64,000 nt of DNA. Origin: Chloroflexales bacterium ZM16-3 (GTDB taxonomy: Bacteria; Chloroflexota; Chloroflexia; Chloroflexales; Chloroflexaceae). The stretch is from assembly GCA_004138175.2 (NCBI GenBank), contig RYFE02000015.1, forward strand, positions 62,001 through 126,000, given 5' to 3'. The translations under genes were made by a program, and so were the position numbers. The first letter of the stretch is position 1; the number at the start of each line of letters is the position of its first letter. A model generated the notes under the pieces. The model was not told the DNA's origin. It was given only the letters and a program-made list of their open reading frames with translations, and ran no database searches. Of the stretch, positions 8,727-20,400 are shown one piece after another.

Positions 8727-9785
8727 TTAGCCCAGCGGACGCCAGAGCAGCGCCAGCACCACGGCGATCCCGGCCAGCAGCGCGCCGAGAGCAGTGAAGA
8801 TCACGCTGACCTCGATCACCTCGTGGCGGGTGATCAGCGAGACCGGCAGGCCCGCGAAGACCTGCTGGAGCTCGCTGGAGCTCTCTGCCGCGTAGTACTC
8901 GCCGTCGGTGATCGCGGACACCTGCTTCAGGGTCTCCTCATCGATCCCCCGGCGAAATCCTCCGCCGCCGCCGCCGCCGAACCCGCCGCCGCCAAAGCTG
9001 GGCGGCTCATTGCCGATGATCTGCCGACCGCAGGGCGGTAGCGCTGAGCCGTTGGGCGTGCCGAAGCCGATCGTATACACCCGCACCCCCCGGTCGACCG
9101 CCTGCTGGGCCGCGTCCACCGGCTCCGGGCCAGAGTTGCTAGCCCCGTCGGTGAGCAGCACAATGATGGATGGGGCGTAGGCCCCCTGCGGCACCGGCGG
9201 CGGCGGCACATCGCCCGCCCGCACGTCGGTGCTCGGAGCCACGTTCGGGTCGATCTCGGCGATCGCGTCGATTGCGGACAGGATGCCGCTCCCGATCGCC
9301 GTGCGCCGCCCGGTCAGCAGGCTGCGGATCGCGGTGCGCAGCGCGTCCCGATCAGTCGTCGGCACCTGCACCACCTCGGCCAGGCCGGAGAAGGCCACCA
9401 CGCCGATCTGGGTGCCGGGGCGCTGGCTATCGATAAACGAGAGCGCCGCCGCCTCTGCTGCCTCTAGCCGATTGGGCTCGATGTCGGTCGAGCACATGCT
9501 ACGCGAGACATCGATCGAGAGGATGATCGTCGTCTGGCCGGTGGGCACGCTGACCACCGCCACCGGCCGCCCCAGGGCCAGCACGAGGCTGCCCACCCCG
9601 CAGAGCATCAGGCCGAAGGGCATATGCCGCCGCAGCTGCGACTGGCCGACCAGGGCCTCGCGCAGCAGCGACAGGCTGGAGTAGCGCACAGCATAGCGCC
9701 GCCGCCGCAGCGCCCAGATATACGCGCCAACCGCCACCGGCAGCAGCGCCAGCAAGATCAGCGATGTCGGCCAGAGCCAGTCCAT
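8727..9785 (-). CDS. von Willebrand factor A protein, BatA-like, membrane-anchored
   Basis: The 352-residue protein has a hydrophobic N-terminus with an additional membrane segment at about 58-80. A VWA domain follows with the MIDAS metal site DVSRSM (about residue 93-98) and the later LLTDGASNSG. A Gly-rich stretch precedes the end of the domain, and a C-terminal membrane helix closes the chain. In Bat/MoxR systems such proteins bind partners through a metal site at the membrane face. It is the last gene of a minus-strand run moxR-DUF58-VWA-VWA, separated from the previous gene by an inverted GTGTTGA heptamer repeat. The role of MoxR/VWA systems is chaperone-like maturation of envelope or metal complexes; the client here is unknown. 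Confidence 0.88.
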   Translation of the reverse strand: MDWLWPTSLILLALLPVAVGAYIWALRRRRYAVRYSSLSLLREALVGQSQLRRHMPFGLMLCGVGSLVLALGRPVAVVSVPTGQTTIILSIDVSRSMCSTDIEPNRLEAAEAAALSFIDSQRPGTQIGVVAFSGLAEVVQVPTTDRDALRTAIRSLLTGRRTAIGSGILSAIDAIAEIDPNVAPSTDVRAGDVPPPPVPQGAYAPSIIVLLTDGASNSGPEPVDAAQQAVDRGVRVYTIGFGTPNGSALPPCGRQIIGNEPPSFGGGGFGGGGGGGFRRGIDEETLKQVSAITDGEYYAAESSSELQQVFAGLPVSLITRHEVIEVSVIFTALGALLAGIAVVLALLWRPLG

Positions 9786-9814
9786 AAGAACCTCCGTTGG
9801 CTTACGCCAACTCA

Positions 9815-9844
9815 GTGTTGAGTGTTGAACTCAACACTCAACAC
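9815..9844. repeat. Inverted GTGTTGA heptamer repeat
   Basis: Two tandem GTGTTGA units form a perfect 14-base arm, with a 2-base loop and the complementary arm. It sits between the two VWA genes and belongs to the heptamer class seen elsewhere in the window. Confidence 0.8.
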
Positions 9845-9846
9845 TC

Positions 9847-10836
9847 CTACGGCACCCGCCCGAACCAGATCAGCGACAGCGTCCCGCCGATGATCAGACA
9901 AAGCAGGCCCGCGCCCGCCAGCATCGCGGTGATCTCCATCGGCTCGGGGCGCACCACAAACTGTAGGTCTAGGCTGTCGTAGATCGCCTTCAGATCCTGC
10001 TGGCTCGCGGCGCTGAAGTAGCTACCCTCGCTGATCTGGGCGATCTCGCGCAGCATCGCCTCGTCTAGCTGCGTATGCACGCTGAATCCGTCCAGATTCA
10101 GGGTGGCCCCGGCCGAGCTGCCCACGCCCACGGTGTAGATCCTTACCCCCATATCGGCGGCGGCCTGCGCCACCTCGCGCGGGTCGGGCGACTCGTTATT
10201 CTCGCCGTCGGTGAGCAGCACAATCGCCGCCGAGCTGATCCGGCGCGGCGGGGCGGGCGTGGGCGTCAGGTTGCTGTACAGGCGCTCCGGCGGCGCGTCG
10301 TTCGCGGTGATCGCGGCCAGGGCGGCCAGAATACCCTGGCCGAGCGAGGTGCCGCGCTGGGGCTTCAGCCGACCAATCGCGCCCAGTACGGCCTCCCGGT
10401 CATCGGTCGGCGCCTGCGCGGCCAGGCCGCTATCGCTAAAGGCCACCACACCGACCCGGATCGTGCGCGGCTGGCGGTCGACAAAGTCAGTCGCCGCCGC
10501 CTGGGCCGCCTCCATGCGCGTCGGCTGGATGTCGTCGGCCGCCATGCTCCCCGATACGTCGAAGGCCAGGATCACCGTGCCCTCCTGGCGCGGCAGGCTC
10601 AGCTCCATCTGCGGGCGGGCCAGGCCGAAGAGCAGGATGGCCAGCCCGGCCAGAAACAGCGCAGGCGGGACGTGCCGCTGCCTGCCGACCTGTCGCCCCC
10701 CCGGCCCGCGCCACAGCCCCAGGTCGCCCAGCTGCGCCACCGCCCGCCGCCGCCGCCCCTCCAGACGCAGGTAGAGCCAGACGAGGAGCGGGATCGTCGC
10801 CAGCGAGAGCAGCATGATCGGCCAGATGAAGGTCAT
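9847..10836 (-). CDS. von Willebrand factor A protein, BatA/BatB-like
   Basis: The 329-residue membrane protein begins with a BatA-type N-terminus (MTFIWPIMLLSLATIPLLVW) and has a second membrane segment near 57-75. The VWA domain carries the intact MIDAS motif DVSGSM (about 90-95), a Thr/Ser in the second metal loop and LLTDGEN. A C-terminal transmembrane helix (MLAGAGLLCLIIGGTLSLIW) ends the protein. It is the paralogue and immediate neighbour of the other VWA gene. Both follow DUF58 and MoxR on the same strand, the classic order of this module. The intact MIDAS suggests a divalent metal-dependent interaction with a partner protein. Confidence 0.9.
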   Translation of the reverse strand: MTFIWPIMLLSLATIPLLVWLYLRLEGRRRRAVAQLGDLGLWRGPGGRQVGRQRHVPPALFLAGLAILLFGLARPQMELSLPRQEGTVILAFDVSGSMAADDIQPTRMEAAQAAATDFVDRQPRTIRVGVVAFSDSGLAAQAPTDDREAVLGAIGRLKPQRGTSLGQGILAALAAITANDAPPERLYSNLTPTPAPPRRISSAAIVLLTDGENNESPDPREVAQAAADMGVRIYTVGVGSSAGATLNLDGFSVHTQLDEAMLREIAQISEGSYFSAASQQDLKAIYDSLDLQFVVRPEPMEITAMLAGAGLLCLIIGGTLSLIWFGRVP

Positions 10837-11758
10837 GCTTCCACCCCAAATACAGTTAGGTTGCCAGCGAAGCTGGCAATCTTAACCATATAAATCTTAC
10901 CGTCGGCGGCGCTTCGTCGCGAAGCGCATGATCGCCCGCACCAGATCTTCGTCTGTCGAGAGGGATAGCGTGGCCACGCCAGCCTGGCGGAACGCCTCAG
11001 CCAGAGCCTCCTCGCGCCGCTGGGAGGCGTCGGCGAAGCGCCGACGAAACTTCTTATCGCGGGTGTCCACATAGAGCTGCTCGCCCGTCTCGGAGTCCTC
11101 CATCATAATCGGGCCGACATCGGGCAGCTCCAGCTCGCGCGGGTCCCAGAGGCGCACCGCGATCACCTCGTGGTGGCGGGCCAGCATGGTCAGCGGGCGC
11201 TCCCAGCCCGGCGCGCAGATGAAGTCGGAGACCACAAAGATCAGCGAGCGGCGCTTGACCGCGCCCAGCGCGGCGTTGAGCAGGGGCGCCAGGTCGGTGA
11301 GCGGGGCGCGCCCCATCTCCGGTCGGCGCAGCAGCTCGTTCAGCAGGCGCAGGGACTGGATGCGCCCGCCCTTCGGCGGAATGGTGCGCTCGATCTGGCT
11401 GCCGTAGAGCATGGCCCCCACCCGGTTGCCGTGGCGGGTGAGCAGCCGCGAGATCGCGGCCACAAAGTCGATCAGCACCGTGCGCTTGGGCCGCCGCGCC
11501 GTGCCGAACGCCACGGAGGGGCTCAGGTCAAGCAGCAGCCAGGCCGCCAGCTCGCGATCCTCGACATACTGGCGCACATAGGGCGCGTCCATGCGCGCCG
11601 TCACATTCCAGTCGATCGCCCGCACGTCATCCTCGGGCTGGTATTCGCGCAGGTCGGCGAAGTCCACCCCATAGCCGTAGAAGAGGCTGCGGTAGTCGCC
11701 CTGGAGCAGGCCATCCAGCCGACGGATGACATGCCAGTCGATCCGCTGGAGGATATGC

Positions 11759-12766
<1,008 letters not shown>

Positions 12767-12779
12767 GTGAGGGCTCCTC

Positions 12780-12852
12780 TGGCCCTCACCCCCGCCGCTG
12801 GCGCGGCACCCCCTCTCCCGCATGCGGGAGAGGGGGCCGGGGGTGAGGGTCA
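12780..12852. repeat. Intergenic palindrome (CCCTCTCCCGCATGCGGGAGAGGG type)
   Basis: Nested inverted repeats, centred on the palindrome CTCCCGCATGCGGGAG with outer CCCTCACCCCC/GGGGGTGAGGG arms, fill the gap between the S1C protease stop and the moxR start. This sequence type is widespread in bacterial genomes as a repetitive extragenic palindrome. It may terminate the protease transcript. Confidence 0.7.
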
Positions 12853-12856
12853 CAAC

Positions 12857-13690
12857 CTAGTACTGCGGCAGGCCGGCGGCGCCGCCGGCCGTGTTGATCG
12901 GCACGGCGAAGCCGATCCCGATAAAGACATGCTGCTCGGTGGGGTTGACCAGGCCCGCGACGATCCCGATCACCTGGCCGTTACGGTTGAGCAGCGGGCC
13001 GCCCGAGTTGCCTGGGTTGATCGCGGCGTCTACCTGGATGAGCCCCTGGAGCCGCCGATCACTGTTGGGCATGGTGAAGGAGCGGTCGAAGCCGGAGATC
13101 ACGCCCGCGCTCATCGAGCCGTAGAGGCCAAGCGGGTGGCCGACCACATAGGCATCGTCGCCGACGCGCATTGCGCCGGGGCTGCCCAGCGTGGCCGGGA
13201 AGATCTGCTCAGGCATCTGGGCTGCGGCCAGCACGGCGATGTCATTCTCGGGCTGGGCGGTGATCACCTGGGCCGGCGACTCGCTGCCGTCGGCGAAGGT
13301 GACGGTGATCGCGGACGCGCCATCGACAACGTGTAGGCTGGTCAGAATATCGCCCTTATCGTCGATCACCACGCCGGTGCCCAAGCCGCCCTCGTCGCCC
13401 GCGCCCTGAGTCTGGATGAGCACAAGCGAGGGCTGGATCACCTGGTAGACCAGCGAGGCGCGGGCGGGCTCAGGCGTGGCCGACGCCAGAGTCTGGGCGA
13501 CCGTCTCGCTCACATCGCGGGCGGTCAGCGGCGGCGGGGCCGGGAAGATCGCGCCGTAGAGGATCATCGCCAGCAGGGCCGCGATCACCCCGAGGGCGAA
13601 GGGGGCCGCACCGCGCGCCCGTGCGCGCAGCGCGCGGATGCGCTGTCGCCACGGCCCTATGGGTGCCGCAGGTGGCTCGTGCATAGGCAT
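12857..13690 (-). CDS. Membrane-anchored S1C (HtrA-like) serine protease without PDZ domain
   Basis: The 277-residue protein has a basic N-terminus and one membrane anchor (about residues 32-52), then a trypsin-like domain. The catalytic triad is visible: His in TSLHVVDG, Asp in ENDIAVL, Ser in NPGNSGGPLL. The chain stops soon after the protease fold (AVPINTAGG), so the PDZ domain of DegP/HtrA is absent. Such short forms usually degrade or process envelope proteins under stress. It lies upstream of moxR on the same strand, separated by a palindrome, so it may be part of a larger envelope operon. Confidence 0.88.
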   Translation of the reverse strand: MPMHEPPAAPIGPWRQRIRALRARARGAAPFALGVIAALLAMILYGAIFPAPPPLTARDVSETVAQTLASATPEPARASLVYQVIQPSLVLIQTQGAGDEGGLGTGVVIDDKGDILTSLHVVDGASAITVTFADGSESPAQVITAQPENDIAVLAAAQMPEQIFPATLGSPGAMRVGDDAYVVGHPLGLYGSMSAGVISGFDRSFTMPNSDRRLQGLIQVDAAINPGNSGGPLLNRNGQVIGIVAGLVNPTEQHVFIGIGFAVPINTAGGAAGLPQY

Positions 13691-14044
13691 GCTCGATCCT
13701 GATATGCGTATAACAGAATGGCTTAGAGATCACTATAGCATCATTTCTGCCCCGCGAGATAAGATTGCGCTGAGAGAAGTTGACAGACTTTTTACATGTC
13801 ATATAATTATCGGTGCGAACTTGTCCGGGACGAAACAGGTCACACCCTCCCCCGCAAATCTCAACCTAACCCTAGAGTGTTTCGGCTGATGCGTGTCCAG
13901 TATGCACCGCCAGCCACCTGCGCCCCCACTCGCCCCACGGGCATCTATACCGCATACATACAGCAATAAACCTCCCATGAGATCAGCGGCCGAGGGCCGG
14001 TATCCGATCGCCGGATCACGCCCCCCTGGCCGCACATTCCGCCT
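13691..14044 (+). promoter_or_regulatory. Divergent intergenic region with strong hyp promoter
   Basis: This gap separates the protease gene (minus) from hypA (plus). A near-perfect sigma-70-type promoter reads rightward: TTGACA at 13780-13785, a 16-base spacer and TATAAT at 13802-13807. It leaves a leader of more than 200 bases before hypA. The leader includes GTCACACCCTCCCCCGCAAA, but I see no clear riboswitch. No gene is supported inside. Confidence 0.75.
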
Positions 14045-14389
14045 ATGCACGAGCTATCGATCGCTATGAGCTTGGTGCAGATCGCCGATGAGGCCGCCCG
14101 CAAGGCCGAGGCCACCAAGGTGACTGTGCTCTTCGTCCGTATCGGAGCCCTCTCGTCTGTCGCCCCCGACGCCCTGCGCTTCAGCTTCGACCTCGCCGCC
14201 GCCGGGACTCTGGTCGAGGGCGCCCGCCTGGAGATCGAGGAGCTGCCGGTGCGGGTCTTTTGCGAGCCATGCGGGGTCGAGTCCGACCTGCCCAACCCGC
14301 AGCTCTTCTGCTGCCCGATCTGCCAGCAGCCAACCGGTCGCCTCGTCCAGGGCCGCGAGCTGGAGCTGACATCCCTGGAGGCCATATGA
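14045..14389 (+). CDS. hypA: Hydrogenase nickel-insertion accessory protein HypA
   Basis: The 114-residue protein starts with the invariant MHE nickel-binding N-terminus (MHELSIAMSLVQIA) and has the zinc site CEPCG...CCPICQQP. HypA delivers Ni to the large subunit of [NiFe]-hydrogenase together with HypB. Length is standard. The stop codon overlaps the hypB start (ATGA). It is the first gene of the hyp run and sits behind a strong promoter. Confidence 0.95.
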   Translation: MHELSIAMSLVQIADEAARKAEATKVTVLFVRIGALSSVAPDALRFSFDLAAAGTLVEGARLEIEELPVRVFCEPCGVESDLPNPQLFCCPICQQPTGRLVQGRELELTSLEAI

Positions 14390-15048
14390 GCGAGAGTCCC
14401 CGCCTGATCGATGTGCGCCAGAATGTGCTGAGCAAGAACGACCAGCTCGCCCAGGGGCTGCGGGCCCGCTTCGACGCCGCTGGCCTGTGTGTGCTGAACC
14501 TGCTCTCTAGCCCCGGCGCGGGCAAGACACGCCTGCTTGAGGAGACGCTGCGCCGCCTCGGCGAGCGCTACAAGGTGGCGGCCCTGGTGGGCGACCTGGC
14601 CACCGATAACGACGCCCGCCGCCTGGCCCGCAGCGGCGCTCGTGTGCGCCAGATCGAGACCGGCGGCCTCTGCCACCTGGAGGCTGACCTGATCGCCAGC
14701 CATTTAGAGGGCTGGGATCTGGCCGGGTTCGACTTCTTGTTCATCGAAAATGTGGGCAACCTGGTCTGCCCCACCAGCTACGACCTCGGCGAGCACGGGC
14801 GGGTGGTGCTAATGGCCGTCACCGAGGGCGAGGACAAGCCGCTCAAGTACCCCGGCACCTTCCAGTGGGCCAACCTCGTGCTGATCTCCAAGCTCGACAT
14901 GGCCGAGGCGGCTGAGTTCGACGCCGCCGCCGCCCGCGCCAGCATCCAGTCCGTCCACCCCGACGCGACGATCATCGCCACCTCGGCCCGCACCGGCGCG
15001 GGCATGGGCGAGTGGCTGGCCTGGCTAGAGGCGCTACGCGCCGCATAA
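14386..15048 (+). CDS. hypB: Hydrogenase accessory GTPase HypB
   Basis: The 220-residue GTPase has the P-loop SSPGAGKT, the Ni/Zn-site segment TGGLCHLEADL, FLFIENVGNLVCP and the guanine-specificity motif in LISKLDM (NKxD-like, with S-K-L-D). HypB drives nickel transfer to the hydrogenase large subunit. It lacks the N-terminal His-rich nickel-storage stretch found in some homologues. The start overlaps hypA by four bases, so the two are translationally coupled. Confidence 0.95.
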   Translation: MSESPRLIDVRQNVLSKNDQLAQGLRARFDAAGLCVLNLLSSPGAGKTRLLEETLRRLGERYKVAALVGDLATDNDARRLARSGARVRQIETGGLCHLEADLIASHLEGWDLAGFDFLFIENVGNLVCPTSYDLGEHGRVVLMAVTEGEDKPLKYPGTFQWANLVLISKLDMAEAAEFDAAAARASIQSVHPDATIIATSARTGAGMGEWLAWLEALRAA

Positions 15049-15054
15049 ATAGCA

Positions 15055-15135
15055 ATGCCGCCAGCCCGCGCAGGCGGGCTTTGCAGACGCTAGCCCGCGG
15101 CTTCAGCCGCCGGGCGATGCCGCACCGGGCGACTT
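15055..15135. repeat. Dispersed GC-rich repeat between hypB and hypD
   Basis: The block TAGCCCGCGGCTTCAGCCGC and its flanks closely match about 8655-8700. Its position between two hyp genes replaces the place where hypC often lies. Confidence 0.65.
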
Positions 15136-15155
15136 CTGCATCCCAAAGGTAGCCT

Positions 15156-16268
<1,113 letters not shown>

Positions 16269-16273
16269 TGTCA

Positions 16274-16318
16274 TTTTATCTGGACCAGAGCGGCGAATCC
16301 GCTCTGGTCCAGATAAAA
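16274..16318. terminator. Perfect 20-bp palindrome after hypD
   Basis: Perfect 20-base arms (TTTTATCTGGACC start) enclose the 5-base loop CGAAT. The right arm ends in AAAA, and a second GC-rich hairpin (GCGGGGGCGG...CCGCCCCCGC) follows before hypE. These could attenuate between hypD and hypE or act as RNA processing signals. Confidence 0.6.
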
Positions 16319-16355
16319 ATATCGCGGGGGCGGCGAATCCGCCCCCGCACCCCCA

Positions 16356-17414
16356 ATGAATACTGTCCTAGACTTCGAGGGCTGGGTCTGCCCCGCGCCC
16401 CTGCGCGACTACCCAAATATTGTGATGGGCCACGGCGGCGGCGGCAAGCTCTCGTCCGAGCTGGTCGAGAACCTGTTCCTGCCCGCCTTCCAGAGCGCCA
16501 CCCTTGCGCAGCTCGGCGACTCGGCCGTGGTCGAGGCCGGCGGCGCGCGACTGGCCTTCTCCACCGACTCCTTTGTGGTGCGCCCGCTCTTCTTCCCCGG
16601 CGGCAATATCGGCGACCTGGCCGTCAACGGGACGGTCAACGACATCGCGATGAGCGGGGCGCAGCCGCTCTATATGAGCGCTGGCTTCATCCTTGAGGAG
16701 GGCATGCCGATCAACCGGCTGGCCGCGATCGCCCAGAGCATGGGCGCGGCCGCCCGCGCCGCCGGCGTAACACTCGTCACCGGCGACACCAAGGTGGTAG
16801 ATCGCGGCCACGGCGACGGGGTCTACATCACCACCAGCGGCTTCGGCGTGGTGCCAGCCAGCCTGCGCATCGGCCCGTCCCAGGCCCGCCCCGGCGATGT
16901 GGTGATCATCAGCGGCGACATCGGCGTCCACGGCATGGCCATCCTCAGCGTGCGCGAGGGGCTAGAGTTTGGCGCGCCGCTTGAGACCGACTGCGCCCCG
17001 CTCAACGGCCTTGTGGCCGCCATGCTGGCCCGCACCCAGGCCATCCACACCCTGCGCGACCCGACCAGGGGCGGGGTGGCCTCGGCCCTCAACGAGATCG
17101 CCGCCGCCTCGCAGGTGGGCGTGCGGATCATCGAGCGAGACCTGCCAGTGCCCCAGGCGGTGCGCGCCGCCTGCGAGATCCTGGGGCTCGACCCGCTCTA
17201 CGTGGCGAATGAGGGCAAGCTGCTGGCCTTCGTGGCCCGCGACGAGGCCGACTCGCTACTGGAAGCCATGCGCGCCCACCCCCTCGGTCGCGGGGCCGCC
17301 ATCATCGGCGAGGCCACCGCCGAACACCCCGGCATGGTCGTGGCCCGCACCGGCATCGGCGGCACCCGCGTGGTAGACACCCAAGTCGGCGAGCAGCTCC
17401 CACGGATCTGTTAA
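16356..17414 (+). CDS. hypE: Hydrogenase maturation protein HypE
   Basis: HypE dehydrates the carbamoyl group on its C-terminal Cys to thiocyanate, providing the CN ligands of the hydrogenase iron. The 352-residue protein has the PurM-like ATP-binding fold with MGHGGGGKLSSELV, DSFVVRPLFFPGGNIGDLAVNG, TGDTKVVDRG, TRGGVASALNE, and the required C-terminus ending PRIC. Length and tail are intact, so it is probably functional. HypF, which supplies the carbamoyl group, is not in the window. Confidence 0.96.
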   Translation: MNTVLDFEGWVCPAPLRDYPNIVMGHGGGGKLSSELVENLFLPAFQSATLAQLGDSAVVEAGGARLAFSTDSFVVRPLFFPGGNIGDLAVNGTVNDIAMSGAQPLYMSAGFILEEGMPINRLAAIAQSMGAAARAAGVTLVTGDTKVVDRGHGDGVYITTSGFGVVPASLRIGPSQARPGDVVIISGDIGVHGMAILSVREGLEFGAPLETDCAPLNGLVAAMLARTQAIHTLRDPTRGGVASALNEIAAASQVGVRIIERDLPVPQAVRAACEILGLDPLYVANEGKLLAFVARDEADSLLEAMRAHPLGRGAAIIGEATAEHPGMVVARTGIGGTRVVDTQVGEQLPRIC

Positions 17415-17468
17415 CGAATACCCATCTCGCAAAAGATCCGTACCCCCAACATCACGAAAGAGGGAGCA

Positions 17469-20400
17469 ATGGAGCCCCACTGCAACAGAAAGGTGGATGA
17501 GAGCCGCCTGGTCGCGCTAGAGAAGCTGCGCGCCGATGCCTGGAAGCTGGCCCTGCTGGCCGAAGATGAAGCTGAGCTCGTGCAGCAACTGCTCGATACA
17601 GCTGGCCCGGTGCTGGGATGCGAAAGCATTGCCTATATGCCGTATGGCCAGCGCCGAGACAGCGTGGTCGTTCAACAGCAGTGGCGCGCCGACAGGCAAA
17701 GCATTGGGTTGGGGGAGATAGTGCCCGGCTGGATATTCACCCGCTACCTGGGGAAGCCGTATGCGCAGCTCTCGTTTGATCAAGCGCCATCCTGGCTGAA
17801 ACCGGCGCTAAAACTCTTCGAGAACAAATATAGCCCCAGATCATCATTAGTCATCCCCTACGGCGACCCGCACCACCCCGAGGGGTACATTGCCCTTAAC
17901 CACAACACCTCCTCCAAAACATACACCATTGAGGAGATTGGCGTTTGCATTGAACTGGCCGACATTATTCGGCTCCGGTCGAGCCAGTTACGCAAGCAGG
18001 CGGCGCTGCGGGAACAGCAAGAGCGCTTGGATCTGGCGCTGCTCGGAACAGACCTGGGCGTTTGGGACTGGGATGTGCAAACGGGCAAGATGCTCTTCAA
18101 CCAGCACTGGGCCGGGATGTTGGGCTACACCCCGGCTGAAATTGAGCCGCATGTGCGCAGTTGGCAGAACCGCATCCACCCCGACGACGCTCCGACCGTC
18201 CAGGCTATGCTAGCCAACCATCTGCAAGGGCGCACCCCCACCACCTACCAGACAGAGCATCGTCTGCGATCCAAATGCGGGCAGTGGAAGTGGGTGTTAG
18301 ATACTGGCAAAGTCGTTGCCTGCGATACACAGGGCAACCCCGTGCGCATGACCGGAACTCATCAGGATATTACGAACCGTAAAGAAGCCGAGGGGCTCTT
18401 ACAGCTTCAGCGCGACTTAATCCTGGCGCTTGGTGCCACCAGCGATAGCAGCGAAGCCTTCAGGCAGGTCCTGGCAGCCGCCTTTCAGATCGAAGGGATC
18501 GATTGCGGCGGCGGATACCTGGTAGATATGCGCACCGGCGCACTGAACCTGATTGCGCATGAAGGCTTGTCGCCACAATTCATCGCCAATGCCACGCATT
18601 ACCCGGCCGACGCGCCCGAGACCAAACTCATTATGGCCGGGCAACCGGTGTACAAAAGTTATCACGCCATTGCCCAGCCCGATAAGGAAAAGAATCGGGA
18701 GGGGTTACGCGCCCTGGCGGTGATACCCGTGTTGCACAACGGGCAGGTGATTGCCGCGCTAAACCTGTCTTCACACACGCAAGATGTGATTGCCCCAAAC
18801 ACCCGCTACGCCCTAGAGGTGATTGGTGCCCAGATTGGCGTCGTGATTGCCCGGATCAAGGCAGAGGCGGCCCGCCAGGAAAGCCTACAGAACCTGCAAA
18901 CGCTCTTTGATACGGTGAGCGACTTTCTATTTATCCTTGACGCCGGGGGGGACATCGTCAACATCAACCCGGCGGTGCAACAGCGACTGGGCTACTCGGC
19001 GGAAGAGCTGCTGGGGATGAATGTCTTAGCGGTGCATCCGCCGGAGCGACGCGAGGAGGCCGGAAATATTGTCGCCGCGATGCTGGCAGGCGAACGCAGT
19101 TTCTGCCCGGTACCATTAGTCACTAAAACAGGCCAGTTCATTCCGGTTGAAACCAAAGTGGTGAAAGGACAATGGAGCGGTCAGCCCGGTTTATTTGGGC
19201 TCTCGCGCGATATCACCGAACGCCTGCAATCCGAAGCGGTGTTGCTAGAACGTGAGCAGCTATTGCATGCGCTGTTTAGTCAAGCGCTTGATGGCTTCTT
19301 CTTTATGATGCTGGATGAGCCGGTGCGCTGGGATGCCACGGTGGACAAGGATGCGGTGCTGGATTATGCCCTTAAGTGTCAGCGCATCACCCGGATCAAC
19401 GCGGCTATGTTGGAGCAGTACGGGGCTACCGAAGAACAGTTTATCGGCAAAACGCCGGACGCTTTTTTTGCTCACGATAGAGCCCAGGGCCGGGCGACCT
19501 GGCGGCAGCTTTTCGACGATGGGCGGCTGCATATTGAAACAGATGAACGTAAGTTCGACGGCACCCGGATGTGGGTTGAAGGCGATTATGTCTGCTTATA
19601 TGATTCGGAGGGACGGATCACCGGCCATTTTGGCATTCAGCGCGACGTCACCCAACGCAAACAGGCCGCAGTAGCCTTACAGGAAAGCTACCGCCAGCTA
19701 GAGACGACCCTTGCCGAACTCCGAACCACGCAGCAGCAATTGTTACAGCAAGAGCGGTTGGCTGCAGTGGGCCAGATCGCTGCCGGTATCGCCCACGACT
19801 TTAATAATATTCTGACGTGCATTCTCAGCTACACCGAACTCCTACAGCTGTCACCGGAGACGCCGGAAGCCCTGCAAGCCGACCTGGAAACAATCAAGGC
19901 ATCGAGCCAGCGCGCCGCCCATCTGGTGCGTCAGCTATTAGATTTCAGCCGAAAGACGATCCGCCACCTCCAGCAGCTCAAGCTAGACACCTTTGCAAGA
20001 GAAACAGTCAGCTTCTTAGCGCGCGTCATCCCGGAGCATATTCAGATCACGCTGACAATCGCCCCCGGCGACTACCTGATTGAGGCCGACCCCACCCAGA
20101 TGCAGCAAATTATCACCAACTTAGCGGTGAACGCCAGAGACGCCATGCCCAACGGCGGGGAGTTGCGCATTAGGCTGGCCCGGATTGTGTGTAAGGGCGA
20201 TATCTATTGTGCAGTGTGCCATCAGCCTATCACCGGAGAATGGGTGCAGCTACACATAACCGATACAGGCAGCGGCATACCGACCGATATCTTACCCCGG
20301 ATATTTGAGCCGTTCTTCACCACCAAAGATGTCGGCAAAGGGGTCGGGTTGGGGTTGTCGCAGGTGTACGGCATCGTGAAGCAGCAGCGGGGACACACCG

